Below are positions 11,527 to 25,131 of a stretch of DNA of 64,000 nt, in pieces. The notes under the pieces were generated by a model, which worked only from the letters and a program-made list of their open reading frames with translations, was not told the origin of the DNA and did not search any database. Within the stretch, counting starts at the first letter, position 1. Every line of letters starts with the position of its first letter. Source of the stretch: Macrocystis pyrifera. Taxonomy: Eukaryota; Sar; Phaeophyceae; Laminariales; Laminariaceae. The position numbers and the translations under genes are program-made. The DNA lies in NCBI GenBank assembly GCA_031763025.1, contig JASSKH010000037.1, forward strand, positions 1,488,001 to 1,552,000, given 5' to 3'.

Positions 11527-11705
11527 GGATAACACACCCCCTCGGATGAATTTTCAAGGTGATTTTCTCGACAATGGGATACGTGCAAACACCGAGCGAT
11601 GCGTCTATTGGGAAAAATCTCGTCGAGATATTTCTTTCCAAAGCCGCCACTATTGTCGTTCGGCGTGCCCGCTGCTTCGAAAAAAATCGGCTCCGATAAA
11701 TTACT
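11527..11705 (+). repeat. Interspersed repeat D
   Basis: Shares GATTTTCTCGACAATGGGA, CGAGCGATGCGTCTAT, CGTCGAGATATT and AAAGCCGCC with copies at 26066-26253 (diverged), 27168-27345 and 46143-46322. Function unknown, no coding frame kept between copies. Confidence 0.65.
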
Positions 11706-11792
11706 CCCCACCGTGAGGGTCGCGAGTTTTGGCTCAAAAAATTATGACCGGTTGAGCTCCTCAAGTGAACAACTTACTGTTAGTATCACTCT

Positions 11793-11872
11793 GACCTGAA
11801 ATATAAGGATCGTTAGAGTGTAATTATTCAATCCCAAAGGTCCTTATATTTTGGGTCAGAGTGGCATGCCGG
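11793..11872. mobile_element. MITE family 3 copy
   Basis: Ends CACTCTGACCTGAAATATAA and AGGTCCTTATATTTTGGGTC with AGAGTG outside; about 80 bp. Confidence 0.75.
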
Positions 11873-12779
11873 TTAGTATGATACTTCTCCTACAGTAGTA
11901 TGTAGTTTTCAGACCAACGCGTAGAAATGTTGGTCGGGTTACGCGAATAAATTTTCTTGGAAGTCACGATTCGGGTGAGATATTGAGCTTTTTTCTCATG
12001 TGAGGACCTCAGAAAATAAGCCACCACCCCTATCAGTAGAAGGCATTGCTCCCGCGGGGGGGGGGTGTTAATTTCGTGCTTCACGGTGACGAGCCGGAGG
12101 GAACATAAGCTTGATCAGTCCCGGGCCGTCCAGAACACGCACCAAGTATTCCCCGGCGGTGGTCGTACGCACGCTAATTTTCCCGAGGCACCACAGAGAC
12201 CGTCATCGTCTCTTTGTATCAACAATCTAGGTTCCGTTGGGGATCACCATAGGGATGAAGCGGTGAAGCCAGTAAGCGCGCTGCACGCAGCCGTAGCCGG
12301 GTGCCAGAAAACGCTTGCCGTTACCTTGAGAACGTCCCCATCGAGCATCGGCGATTCGCATCCGGTACTACGCAGGTGGCTGGTTGGTTTTGGCTGGCGG
12401 TGCTGGTCCGGAGCGCTGGCTCAAGAGAACAACATCGTCTGGCGAGAAAGCTGGAGGTCCATTAACCTGTACCAAGATGGGCGAGACCCCATCCAATGCG
12501 TCTCTCGTACATGACCGCGATGGCTCCACCTCGACAGCGGACCGACTGATGGCCGGTGATCTTCTCGGCATCGAGTTCTTGGAGTAGTGCCGATTCGCCG
12601 CCGTGAATGGCATGATGCACGGGGAGGATTTTAGGTCATGTTGTTGAGCAACGCATTGCGGCCGCCCCGCCGACATAGTTTCGGCATGTTTTCACCATCA
12701 TGGGGGTTGGCGCTAGGCCCACAGTTTCCTCTCGCTGGGTTTTCGTCCCTCTCACTCATTATAGTTTTGCTTCGAAATA

Positions 12780-12884
12780 TTACGGGGGACCATAGTAAAT
12801 AGGACCTACGGTACACACAAACACCCATATATTTCCATATTTTTACCAACAATATTTGGTCCTATTTACTATGGCCCCCCGTAA
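12780..12884. mobile_element. MITE family 1 copy
   Basis: Ends TTACGGGGGACCATAGTAAA and TATGGCCCCCCGTAA, flanked by TA on both sides. Confidence 0.9.
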
Positions 12885-13103
12885 TAGTACAGGAGTAGGT
12901 ATTTCTCGATTGCCTCCGGCGTCGCACCCGTTCTCAGGGCTCATTATTCAAGTCCAACTCACCGACCTTGCAACCGACGCAACGAGGGGCGTCGTCGATT
13001 GCGGTCTTGGTTTCCTCGTGAGTGTCCCCATTTGGATGTTCAGCAATGCCCTCGATGACACCTCTCACTCCTTGCAAGGTGCCGCCTCTGGCACCAGACG
13101 CGG

Positions 13104-13445
13104 ATGGATACTCTACTGGTATATTCCGATGGTTCCTACAAAGCATCCCCGCGCGCCGACGTTCTGTTATATACACGTACACCCCCTCCTGCCAACACTC
13201 TTATATTGATTCCCACCCCTTCACGACCGTCGTGTGGAGTAGCTGTGAGGTGCACTTTTTGGTGCCGCCGCAGAAAGGGCACGATGTGCCTCCGCCGTGC
13301 GTTGGTCTCACCCTGGCTGGGTGAGCGAACCGACAGCGGGCAGGGCCGGCATGCAGCCACAAACAATGCTGAGCGGAACATTACCGTGAAGACCGCCGGC
13401 TCTTCTTTATACTTTTCTGAGCGTTTTTTGTTGCTGTTGGTATAA
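13104..13445 (+). pseudogene. Possible RNase H-like retroelement fragment
   Basis: A plus frame opens MDTLLVYSDGSYKASPRADV, which resembles the first catalytic strand of RNase HI domains of retroelements (a YSDGS or YTDGS signature with a catalytic Asp). About 85 residues on comes ATNNAERN, where such domains have TNN-x-AEL. In between, the frame does not follow the family. If the call is right, this is a mutated remnant in the GC-rich, transposon-like block of 12-16 kb. The resemblance is short and could be chance. Confidence 0.25.
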
Positions 13446-14271
13446 TGAGGTACTTCTCATCAGTGCCACGAGTAAGCGCGCTTAATTTTCGCATCGAAAA
13501 TGCCGACAAGGGAAAACTTAACACCAGTCCTACTGTCGACGATATACCGTGCTCCTGGTTCGCTGACCGGACTCGCCTCCACTGCTCTCGCCCCACCATG
13601 GCCTGGTGGGTGAAATGACTGGTGCCTCCGAAAGCGAGCGTGTACTCTGTAGACAGTGCGCGTGTTGCTACCGTTGTGATCTTCCTGCGAAGCCGGCGGG
13701 TTTGTCGTGCACATGTTCCCTGTCGCCTCGACGCTACGTGCGCTCCCCGCACACGCACGCGGTGAACATGCGTGATTGGTGGATTGGTGTGGACCGCCTC
13801 GACTCGCGGGTGTAGCTCCGCCTCGAATTATTCGAAGTGCCCCAAAACGCGTGAACTTGCACCGTTGACAGTGCGTGGCCGGTTGTTTTGCCGCGTTTGT
13901 CCGACGGGCCCGGCATCGAACTGGGTTCCAACTTCCAAATAGTCCCGCCCCACGTCGGCCACTCCTCGAAGGAACGATTTACAGCACCTTCCCTGTTTTA
14001 AAGTCTTGGATTTTATTAATAGTTACTCTCTTCGTACTAATATGTGGATGGTGTGATTAGAATAAGTGCTGCACATCGTGAGATGGCAAACGGAATAATA
14101 ATGCTTACGTAATTCGGAGCAACATATATATATATATGTTTATTTATTTTTTTCTTATGAAGCGTTCTACTGTAGAGGCTTACCCTAATGTTTCTGAGCC
14201 TCTTCACTTGAGGAGATCCACACCGTACGTCACCCGAAAGCTGACTTTAGCACAAATCTAATTGCATCCCG

Positions 14272-14877
14272 ATGAATAATCCGATGGCCCAAGTATACGA
14301 TTACGTCATTTTTCGAAACCAGATTGGCATCATTCCGACGATTATGGACCAAGGAACCCCGTCATCCAGAAACTATTTTGGCGGAAATGTTCTATTAATA
14401 CCTCTCTATGGTAGAACGCGTCTTATCACTGATAGTGTCAGCTGCCGCGCGGACGTACTCGCAACTGCTGGTACCGTCACTGCACGGCCGACGCCATCAA
14501 CGCTCTCGTTGACCGACACATTAACGCTCCCCTGCGGGGATGCCCAAACGATACCTTGTATCCGTTACTTAATGGGCATCAGCCTTGATTTGTGCTCATC
14601 TACAGGGTTTTGCACCGCCCGCCGTGGACAATTTTCTTGGTGCTCACACGATCGATCAAACGTCCCGTACCACCCCTACGGCCGTGTCGGTGTGGAGCGT
14701 GATAGTCACGCCAGGGTGCAAACGCTGAAGATGGTAGGTAGCCACCGAACTGCAAGACGGCTAGGACGCCCAACTCTCTCATGTAGACTTCACCTAGATG
14801 TAGAAAACATTCGGTCAGTGCAGCCTGCAGGAGTGGCCCCTACGTTTGACTTTCTCGCTTCCCGGTTTCGAACGTAA
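14272..14877 (+). other. Open frame shared with a repeat copy at 34.0-34.3 kb
   Basis: A 201-codon plus frame. Its 3' half is related, in the same frame, to minus-strand sequence around 34050-34230: both read ERDxHxRVQTLKxVxSH. That argues for an old transposon-encoded segment. The N-terminal part, including QVYDYVIFR, matches nothing I trust. No catalytic motif is visible. Confidence 0.3.
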
Positions 14878-15324
14878 CACCGGCGTGTCACCGGGCACCA
14901 AGGTTTGACTCACGATTAGCTCGTGCTTTTCGAGCTCAAGGAGGGATCGTTAACGGTGCGCGACGAACGCTACATGCAGTAGAGATGCACCTAATGCCTT
15001 CTGAGGCTTTTCACTATAACAGGGAGGCTCTATGCCCTACCCAAAACCGGACCTCGAGAAAACCGTGTATGATACCATGGCCTATATATATATATATAAT
15101 AGCTAACTGTAAGTACTCACATCGAACGCTTCATTTATAGAAACGCTTGCGCGTGCGTCCCTAAAACATACATCTCCCTGGTTCCCCAGGAATTGAAAAA
15201 AAAACGAAACGGGTAGGCCAACGTACGGTTGTATCCTGTGGTCGGGAAGCGTATTTTCCCAAAGACACCGGTTCTCCCTACCCCCCCGACCCTCCTCCCT
15301 CTTTTCACCCCCCCCCTGTGCTCC

Positions 15325-15410
15325 GTCCCCCTGTGCTCCGTCTCGAAAGGGATGCGTGGTCAATGGTCAAATGACTAAAGCAAGCAACAAATGAGTACAC
15401 CCCCCCCCAA
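15325..15410 (+). repeat. Repeat A, 3' end only
   Basis: TCTCGAAAGGGATGCGTGGT, then the AAATGAGTACAC junction into a C run. Confidence 0.65.
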
Positions 15411-15999
15411 CCTACCTGCAATATCAACCACTCGATCTAGGGCTGGCTCCCTAGCGGTTGGTTTGAGGTGTGGGCAGGAGGGGGTGGGCACGCCGAGCCT
15501 TCGCACGCCGAGCCTTTCAACACTGCTCCCCTCGGCGTCCCCAGTCGATGCGCGACGCCGCGCCCTGCCTAACATTGCCGAAAATTCTGCGGATCTTGCC
15601 GATCTCGTAGGCAACACGACAACAGCGGTCAACAGGGGTACTCACTCCCTCTCCGGCCCTACTGCCCCTGTTCCAGGAGCATCGACCCCCCTGACGGTGT
15701 TTTGGTCGGGCGGGAAAAGCTTACGTGTCACCGAAAAGCTTGGCCTTCTCCGACATCATGTACTGTTCCGCGCAGTGTTGTAGTGCTCATTGTCGACGGT
15801 GAACGTCGAAGGGTACCACTGGGAGAACACCGAGGATTGATCCCAAAATAATAAAAGTTGGGAGGGGCTCAGGGTTGAGGCGAGTAGTGGGGGGCGATGG
15901 TGTGGAACGTTGTCGGGGGGTACCGACGTCCCAAAGACCCCGCGGTTCACAGGGGGGAGACTGGTGTAAGTCATAAGCATCGCCCTGGGCTGGGTAATG

Positions 16000-18900
16000 T
16001 TTGCTTTTTTATGTATCCTCCTGCAGATTGGTAAAAAATAAAGCTCAAGCTCACCACACTTTCGCGTTCATATTTCGTGTCGTGTGTCAAGTTAACCCTT
16101 AGTTCCCGTTGCAACATCAGAGCAGGCTGCTGTTACCACTGACGCTTGGGCACGCTGACCCGACCTGACCTGACCCCCGAGAGGGGCAGAGATGCGGTGG
16201 AGATAGCCACCCGGGAGAGTCATCTACTCCGGGTAGTGTGGGACTCGCGCGAGCTCACCCACTAACGAAAACCTACAGTAGACTATGAGACCTGCCCGCC
16301 GGACTTGGTCCAGATACGATCCACCCTACCCGTTGGGGCGTTGGTCTTCAGATCGATCGATCTTTTACACCCCTATGACACCTTCACATATACTTGTGCT
16401 ACATTCGGGGTTGATCCTCTATATTTTGTGAGGCTGCTCGCTTGAGAAGCTCTCTGTCTCGCCCGAAGACTTGGCACATGTCAGCATAAAACCAAGATGA
16501 AAATAAGTCGATGGTCTAGGTATTTCGACGAATAATGGTGGAAAATACATGAATGATGGCATTTCAACGATCTCTATGTATAGTAGGTTTTGGTTGTCGA
16601 CAACATCGCTTCACGCTTTTGCTCTTTTTTTGGTGGTGTGCGAGTTTCTGTTACATCATGTTTTTGGTCATGGACACTCAAGCTACACGTTGTCATAAAC
16701 CAGGCATGGCTTTCCAACGATGAGGCATCAAGCGTTATGTGCGGTAGTTCCTCCCAGTAAAGGAATCCCGTTAGTCATTCTTGTTTTGGCCAACGATAAG
16801 TGATGCATTGGGGATGACTAGTCATTCCCATTGGAGTGATGCCTCTGTCGTAGTACGGGTCTACAGTATACCTGGCTGGCATTCATCGAAAAATTGCGAA
16901 ATACGCAAAAGGCATTCCAGGGATAGTGGGTATAGCTCCTCCGTCGAGGAGCCCCGCGAGTCTGAAATATGTACTACTGTAAACCAAAACCTGAGATATA
17001 CTCCTGTCGCACCACGCGTCGCGCGTACGACATGACGACATAATGGTTCGGGAACAGCTCGCTATCACAACAGGTTCTCGTATATTTGAAGCGTCAGAAT
17101 TTCCGCCCCTTCCGGCGCTTTGCGTGCGAGTGTATGGTCGCCCTATTTTTCGGTCGGCGGCTAGCTGTGGGTCTAGTGCTGTACATCACAGTCTCGCTTT
17201 TCGCCCAGAATGAAGGCCGAGATAGACAACACAATGATAAATTTATTCAGAGCTCGGTGGCCCCTTGACTCGAAAGTGCCTTGAAAACGAGCGTGGTCGG
17301 CCCCTCATCACCGGACCAAAAATCCCGCATGTTAAGGATATACGAGATAGCTTCCATGCTGCCCAGCAGCAGCCAGTAGTCTATACCGAGTCACTGGTCT
17401 CGGTAACATAGTCGCCTGTAGCGAGTAGGCCACAGTCAGGAGAACAAAGTGCTACAGCAGTACAAGCAGTGCGGTTTTTCCTTCTCCTCATCCTGTCCTG
17501 TTGGACAAGACCGATAATCAACACTTGCCTGCTTGAGCGCCATTTTCTTTGACATGCTCTTCTGAGAGCTGTAGCTTTGAACAACAGTTATTTACTAGCC
17601 GGTTTGTGACACCGACCGGCTGAAGTGTTTACTTCTGCCTGATCTAACTTAAGAGCCGCGCGCACACGCCTACTTGCTGGGATTCCGCCAAAACCGGGAC
17701 GGTTGGCCTTTCGCCGCCAAAATATCTCTCAGATGGACCCCTCTCCTGTACATTCCCGGCGAGGACGCCCACCGCTCATCGTGATATATTTTTGGCACGT
17801 TGCAGAGCTACTTATCACGCAGCACCCGACGACAGAAGCCAAGGAGTTGACGCAGACTGTCTTCGGGTCTTCAGCGTCTCGATATGTAGGACACCACCAC
17901 AGCCGAACGTCGATGCTTGGTCGGGGTTGAGTTATCATCTGGGAACAGACGGATTGTTTCTGGCCCCGTCTTAGGAGCGCGAAGTACTGAAGATGTACAC
18001 GTGCGACGTCGATATTTTTTGGAGGGCACGCGCTCTCATCCACCTACTGGGCCCGCCGCCCGAATCACCATCACCAGATAGTACCATAGTACCCGTCTGC
18101 CGCCTGCGCTGCGGAAATGCTCTCGCGAAAGGAGTGTGCTTTCTCTTGGCAGGTTACGGCTGCGTTCTTTTTACCGTACCATTTACTCGTTGTTTGGGAG
18201 TGTCTCGATTTCTACGTGTACCAAAGTACCGAGCCTCATGGATTTTTGCTTCCACAACATCGAGAATAATAGGCCATTCAGTTAGCCTTGCCCCCCTGAT
18301 GTTCTCGGGATTTGGTGGTATTTTTTTTTCTCCGCTATATAGTCAGCAGCATATCCTCTGCGATTTCGTTTAACGCTCGACTGGTTTTATTGTGGTTCGG
18401 CGTCGGTAGACGTGTTTCTTCCCTTTCTCTGTGCTTTGCACCCCGCCCTTTTCCCCGAATCGGGATGTAAAGTCTACTATGCCCGGAGCCGCATCGGCGC
18501 ACCGTAGGACACGGGGGTTCCCTGTGACATCTGTTTCCCTCGTTGTAGGTTGCCTCGCCGAACAGTGCCCGCCGTATATAGCAAAAAAACGATATCTGAC
18601 GACGATGCTCCTACTGCTAGATGAGAGCTCAATGCGTTATTTACCGAATCTATCGCCCCCCCCAGTTGGCTTCAAAAAATGGATGTGGGACAAGTGCGTG
18701 TGGCTCCGGCTCCAACGGAAGGATGTTTCGCACGGTACCACTACTGAGAGAGACAAGTGCCTAAGGTTGATAGAAAGTCATGGTGCTATCAATATGAAAC
18801 AGTAATAGTGACCCCTTCACGGACTCAGTAAAACCCAATAAGCTGCTAGCGGCTACACACACCATCTATATGGGGAGGAGTGACTGTATTAAAAATTAAA

Positions 18901-19230
18901 GTCCTTCCCCATAGCATGGCATGCTCTTAAGACTGTGATATATACGGGTGTAGGGCTAAATAAAGACGTCCCGCCTCGGGTTTCTCCCCCAAGGTGGCAT
19001 TCGCGTTGAGTTCTATTGGTCATTTGTTTTCCCTTGGGTAGCGACCCTCCCCCCCCCTCCCCTCCCCCCGCCTCATCATTAATATATACGAAGTACGAAG
19101 TATACAGGTTGGGTTGGCGGCGGTTGGCGACGATGCTGCAAAACAAGCCGCTCACTGCGATAGCTGAACAACCAGGTTACTGTTTTTTTTTCACGACGGT
19201 TGGCGGTCGAGTTAAACTATGTGTGTGGGG
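16000..19230. other. No supportable gene
   Basis: Several frames of 60-125 codons occur, but none has coding-like composition, recognisable motifs or convincing splice boundaries. The stretch has few of the short TA-motif palindromes seen elsewhere. It may be old transposon sequence. Confidence 0.4.
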
Positions 19231-19235
19231 TGGAG

Positions 19236-19625
19236 AACTGCAACTCCGGACAAGGGGAGTCATCGTATCACGTAATGTGTGTATGGCAAGGCACACGCGA
19301 GGAAGCTGCATGGTGGACTACACCCATTACTGTCTCCGAAAGTGGCTACCTAGTACACCAGAAAATAAATAAATTCGCTCGAAGCTGTCATCCATTGCAA
19401 GTCCGCCTCACAAGCGGTTCTTAGTAGGACGCAGCTCACTCTTCATGCGGCCCGCCCAACACCTCACGGCGCTTCGCGCTTAGCAAGCGTTGTCTTCTTG
19501 GTCGGTGAAAATCCGACGTGTTCCGTCCCGGCATTGTAGGAATGCGAGGGTTTATGGTCATCATACAACTACAGCAGTACCGCCATACATGACATGAATA
19601 CACCCCCCCCCCCCTCCCCCTCACC
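19236..19625 (+). repeat. Interspersed repeat B with poly-C end, copy 1
   Basis: About 390 bp shared with 60905-61260: GTATCACGTAATGTGTGTAT, AACACCTCACGGCGCTTCGC and CCGTCCCGGCATTGTAGG, ending ATGACATGAATACACCCC. Here TA in the family sequence (GACTACGGCCAT) is expanded to TACAGCAGTA at 19569-19578. Confidence 0.75.
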
Positions 19626-20127
19626 AGGGTGTGAGATATGTTGCAGTCCTCTCGGGGGCACACGGGTTCTTAATTCCGCGTCGCTTTCAAAGCTGGCTGC
19701 CTCATCGCATAATGTTTTGTAGCAACAAGCAACACCTGGCGTCGATTTTCGCAACCCAATTTATCGAGTACCTCGCCCCCCAGCTGGCTTAAAAAGGGCT
19801 ATGCACTGCGCACATGGAAGGGTGCTACGCACGACACTGATTTTGATAAGAGACAAGCGCGAGCATATGGACGACAAGGGCTACAAACTCAGGTAGAGAA
19901 ACTAGAGTTTACAGCATCTTGACTTTATCAACAGAGGTTCATTCCTCTCCGATTTCAGCAAAATTCAACAGGCTAGCAGCGGCGATGGCAAGCTCGCGTG
20001 GCTGCGACATGCTGCTGTTTCGACTGCAGCACAAACGGCTTTGTCGTATCAGCGCTATTCGATCACATATTACCCCTTGCAACCCCCCCTCCGTGTCATG
20101 GAGAGGTTTGGTACGCTAGGCAGCAGC

Positions 20128-20350
20128 GAGAAAACGATCGCTATCCTAGGAGACATATGGTGGCCGTAGGCGGCAAATCAGAAAGGGGGTCGGACTAGCA
20201 AAAGCTTCGACAGTATGTAATTTATGCAAACTACATCGTAACGCCCACGTGTTGGAGGTGTCTTTTGGAGTAGGAACGGCGATCCATCGTGGTCGATGGT
20301 AAAATGACTAAGGCAAGCAACAAATGATGCCCCCGCCCCCCCCCCCCGTG
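20128..20350 (+). repeat. Repeat A, long copy
   Basis: Carries AACGATCGCTATCCTAGGAG, then AAATGACTAAGGCAAGCAAC and a C-rich end, parallel to 2655-2943. Confidence 0.65.
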
Positions 20351-20914
20351 CGCCCCTCCTTTATCAGCGGCGCAGACCATAAGCTATGCATAGTTTTCGT
20401 GCTAGTTAGTTTTCAGTCTTCGCGAGGGTAGACGGATTCCCGGTTGAGCGTGTTTCCCACCGTCGATTTCGTCATCCAACAGTACCAGCGATGTTTGTCT
20501 TCGTGTCAAAGCAATAAACACGATGATACTGTATAGAATGTCCACTCTCGTACCCCAGTTACTTGCCGAGTTTGTAGCCCCCCCCGAATGGCTTTAAGTG
20601 ATTACTACTACAAAGTACGTGGCGACTGCCCAAATGGAAAAAGGGGGCTTCGCACGGTACTACTATTGAGAGTTGAGATAGACAAGCGCGAATGGTTGAT
20701 TAGCATGGGCTACCACGTCACGCAGAGAAAACTAAACCATCTTGATGTTATCAAAGTTAACGCAGCCTATTTCTCCACGGTCTCAGAAAAACCCAACGGG
20801 AGCTGCTCGTGGCTACACGTGGAATGCTCGAATATATAAATGGCATTTGATTCTCAAGTGCCCTTCGCATATCAGCGCTGTTCGAACGTTAACCTCCGCT
20901 AGGTGGCGACCCCC

Positions 20915-21015
20915 CACTCCGTCAAGGCATTGCAGGGATGCGAGGGTCTATTGCCGTACGACTACGGCCACACATGACATGAGTATACCCCCCCCCCCCC
21001 CCCCCCTCCCCCCTG
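20915..21015 (+). repeat. Repeat B, 3' end only
   Basis: GGCATTGCAGGGATGCGAGG, CGACTACGGCCACACATGAC, then a run of C. Confidence 0.6.
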
Positions 21016-21019
21016 TGCC

Positions 21020-24000
21020 TCCCCAATACGAGCGGCATAGGCCGTAGCTTTGGTGTGAAATGTATTTCAGTTTCCGCCCTCTCGGGGGCACACGCCTTCT
21101 CGGGTACGTTTCTTTCCCACCGTTGGGTTTTATTCCTTTGAGGGCCGTTGTTATCGGAGTTTTTTCCCCCCAGAATTTTCAAATTTTGGAACTTTTGTAA
21201 ATTTGTATCAAGATACGGAGGCGTTCTCATAATTTGTGAAATATAATGGCGGGAAAAGTATCAGGAAAGTTAATTTTGACATTTGGGAGAAAAAATCGGG
21301 AAAATCTGGAAGATTGAAAGTTGCGCGACTAAAAGTTGGAAATTCTGGGGGAAGAGCTTTCCGATAATAACAGCCCGTAGTATGCATGGTACATAAACAT
21401 ATATCTGACTCTAATTCCAAGTAATATTTGTCCCAAAAATAGGAGTACGGTCCTAAAGAACTGGTTCGTTCCATAATTCAGTATATGGACGTGGGCTAGG
21501 GTTCAGGAAAGCTGCATCGTCGACCCTATGCTCTCATGTAAGCTTTAACATGGGGTACGTTTCGGGGCGAAATTTGCGTTTTCGTCCGGAAAATGGTATC
21601 TACTTCGAAGTGTATACCTACTGTACACAGATAAAACAAAAATAATCTGAACACACGATGACCGTTCCGTTCGTAGGTTGGTTTACAGTACATTAGTCCA
21701 GTGCCATTCTACGGCCTAGAAGCACGACGAGGGCCAAATATGGATTCTGTACATTTTGGAGGAGTGTATACAGTGTCCAGACCGTCACGCGGGCAAAAGT
21801 AGATGGTGGGCAAAAGTAACCTTTACGTACCAGGTACCGGTATGTGGTAAGCAAGCACCTTTTCTAGGAGCGTCCAAAATCACGCAACATGCGAATTTGC
21901 CCCGACCCGCGCGATTTTGACGCGCGAAAAAGGCCTGTCTCTCTGTTTTTTTTGTCGACGTCCTACTGTCTGTGGACTTTGAATGATGTTTGACATTCCG
22001 GGAACTGCTTCGAAGGTCTGTTTTCCCCAACCTTCCATACCTCGGAAACACTATGATCCATCCGTCTAGCTCCTGTAGATAATCTAGTATACCGTTGTGA
22101 GAGGTTGCGCAGGATCTGCCTTCGAGGGCAGATCTAACCCAGGAAACAGGGTCCACCTGGCAACTTTAAGCTAGACCATACAAGACCGAACAGATCTGCC
22201 TTGAAATACCTAGATCATGAAAGTGAGAATCGATGATGACCTCTCCGAGGTGTGCACCCTTCCAAGCGAAAGTCGGCAGGGGGGGGGGGTCCCGTCAACC
22301 CGTGAATGGGGCGCGGGCAGCTACCCACCCCCTGCAGTGTATGCAGTCCATCGGGAGCCCCAGATTGCATACAACAAGTACACAGATGACCGCCAGCTGT
22401 CATAAGTTTCTGACCGTCCGAAGAGGTAGCCTTAGAGAGACAAGGGACGCACGTCTACGAGGCAGAGGTGTAACGATGTGGTAGATCAACCCCTGAAAGC
22501 GACACATTTCGTGTGCACTACGCAAGTACATGTCACGTAGCTATTCGACAACGCAATCCAATTTTGCAGTGCAGAACCAGCAACTTTTACACTTCGTATA
22601 CCGCAAAGCACATCTGACCTCTACGTACACAACGCAAACATTCAGAACATGCATCCCATGTATATGTTGCTGTCACATTAACTCTATGTAGAAAATATTG
22701 AGTCCGCGGTCACGACAGGCTCCAAAAAACTAGAGCGAGAGAATGCTTCAGGAAAAACAAACACCAGGTAGTCTACCGTATACCAGGTATACGCTTGTGT
22801 CTTCACGTCATTTAGAACTCTCATACAGTAAGAGGTACGCGACATCAGTCAAGAATCCTCTATTTTGGCTCGGGCTCGCGGCTTATTGAGACGTAAACGC
22901 TACTATTAATACCAGGTACTACATATTCGGTAGGATATAGAGTGGCGTTCCAAGCTGAGTACAAGAATGCTTAGCGGTGAGTTCTTGGAATCCAAAAAAA
23001 TCCCAACCCGAAATTATTAACCACCACAAATCAGTTTGTTCAATCAAAATTGAACAACAGCAGTATCATTAACACATCTGTAGCTGTGGTAAAAACCATT
23101 TGAGGTATTGAGAGTGTGTAGTACCTGGTATAATTATTTATTTTCCGAATTCGGGGAGAACAAATGTTAGCACATGCCGCGTCCTATTAATAGCTGTTCG
23201 TAGATATTATTAATTGTATACGTTGTCTCGTATTCGGCATTGAGATACTTCCAACAGCATAGTAGCCTATTTATAACTGGCATAAAAAGCAGCTGGTGTT
23301 GGCGGCATCATCGCTGGTGTGGCGTCATACCAACCGGACTTTCTTCGGGTATTCCACGAGGATAATATTTTCAAGGACACGCAATGACCATGGTGGTGAC
23401 ACTACGTAGAGAGGCAATATGTACAACAGCACCGTCCGTACAGACAGTAATAGTACGAGCGGGAAAACGTAAAGCCCTATGCAGGCGTGCAATAAACACG
23501 ATGCATGACCCGCGAAAAATACGTTCAGCCGGGAAAGTAGTACCACCATATGGCAATGCCACGAGATGGAAGTGGTGATAACTACTCTTTTGTTCCTCGA
23601 CATCTATCTTTTGTTCTCGTGATCGGGGGGGGGGGGGGCGAGCGAGCCTGGGGGTCACAGTATGGACCGCGCTCCGAACCATACGTACTCTCTCGTGCCG
23701 ACGCTGGCATGATTGGAGGATTAATCCTTGTGGGACGGCATGCGTCCGCCTGAGGCAGTTCCCTACAGGGCAAATGCCAAAATCAGGTATACCTGATCCG
23801 TTTGAGCCAAAATCAGGTAATGCTAAAACCAAGCAAAAAAAAACGCGCGCCACGAGCGGTGTTATGTCCATGAAAATCCGGTACAAAAAGAACGCGCCTA
23901 GAGCATTAAGCGTGCCACATGGCCTCCAAAATCTGAATTGTTTCGTTTTCTTCAGGGTGTAGGTACCACGGGCTCCACTTGGACCTGCAGAGAGTCACTT

Positions 24001-24715
24001 GTTTCGCCATGGCGGGAGCGCCAAGAGTGTTTACTCTGGCGCCCCCCCCCCGTTGACTCCAGACCGTCCTCGCGGAACCGCCTGCTCGGCACGAAATTAT
24101 CTTTCTGTACCAAACCTGTGAGACCACCTCGACGCGGGGTGGTGCAGACGAAATGCCGTGTGACCGTGGTACTACTGTGAACATAGAAAACAACCAACAG
24201 AGTACACACAACAACTAACTGAAGCACATCGCACACCCCAAAGGAGAAAAAGTGAAACCAGCGTACGCATGTATGCATGTATATATACGTACTTTTACGT
24301 ACGTACGACGTACGAGTACAGAGTTTACACGTCAATACAGAAGAATTTCAACCGAGGGAGAGCAGACGCATACACATACGGAGAGGAAACATAGTGTACG
24401 TATGGCTTCTCTGATTGGTTCAAAGTTGGCGAAAATAACTTGAAAGCTAGACTGAGAGTAGAAAAAATCAGGTACCTTGGCTTTTTCGAGCCAAATCAGT
24501 TACGATGTCAGCCTGGCCAATAGCAGGGCTCCAGGGGTGTGTTTTGTACTTGTTTTTAGAATGTAATTGATTCTGGGCGAAAAGTGGCCAGGTACACCTG
24601 ATTTTGGCTAAAACCCTTTCGTTAACGGGGGTTAATCAAGCCGTTTAGACCTTAAGGACAGCGCTCTCCCGTCGTGGGGACAAAACACTTGAAATTAGAG
24701 TCAGATTTAGGTAAT
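21020..24715. other. No supportable gene; sparse TA-motif scars
   Basis: Frames up to 171 codons, none convincing. Several TACCAGGTA or TACCTGGTA motifs occur between 21828 and 23130, often next to TATTAATA (for example near 22905). Confidence 0.45.
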
Positions 24716-24915
24716 GTGTGTGTGTTCTTCACGTTAAACCGTTCTTCTACTCGTCGACATCCAGCATGCCCAGTGTCCGTGCTGATTCTTCACCCTAGAA
24801 AGATACGAGCTCTGTGGTCACAGACCACGACACAGAGATAACACACCCTAATGCATTAATAGCCTACGCAATACCATGTCTTCGTACTAGGTGCGGCCGA
24901 CACAACATACATACA
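24716..24915 (-). repeat. Interspersed repeat E, long minus copy
   Basis: Reverse complement of the 2440-2634 copy, including the part upstream of the 50760 truncation point. Confidence 0.6.
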
Positions 24916-25026
24916 TAATACATGTACATTGCAGTACCACTTTAGCCGGTACTATAAGCACCCTTTCGATTCTGACACGAATATGGATCATACACTCCCG
25001 GAGAGTGGCATGTACTATTATACTTA

Positions 25027-25131
25027 TTACGGGGGTACATAGTTAATAGGACCATTGATATACATAAAAACCTATATATTTACCTATTTTTACTAACAAA
25101 ATTTGGTCCCGTTAACTATGGACCCCCGTAA
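25027..25131. mobile_element. MITE family 1 copy
   Basis: TTACGGGGGTACATAGTTAA and TATGGACCCCCGTAA, TA on both sides. Confidence 0.9.

Noticed and set aside
14272..14330. QVYDYVIFR, which recalls the LSM14/Scd6 family
   Set aside because: Only about eight residues match; the following residues do not and no other exon of that family is present.
22350..22405. NKYTDDRQLS, like the YADD box of LINE reverse transcriptases
   Set aside because: No other reverse transcriptase motif in any frame around it; judged chance.
23371..23886. 171-codon minus frame
   Set aside because: Odd composition, spans a G12 run and TA-type motifs; no domain or splice support.
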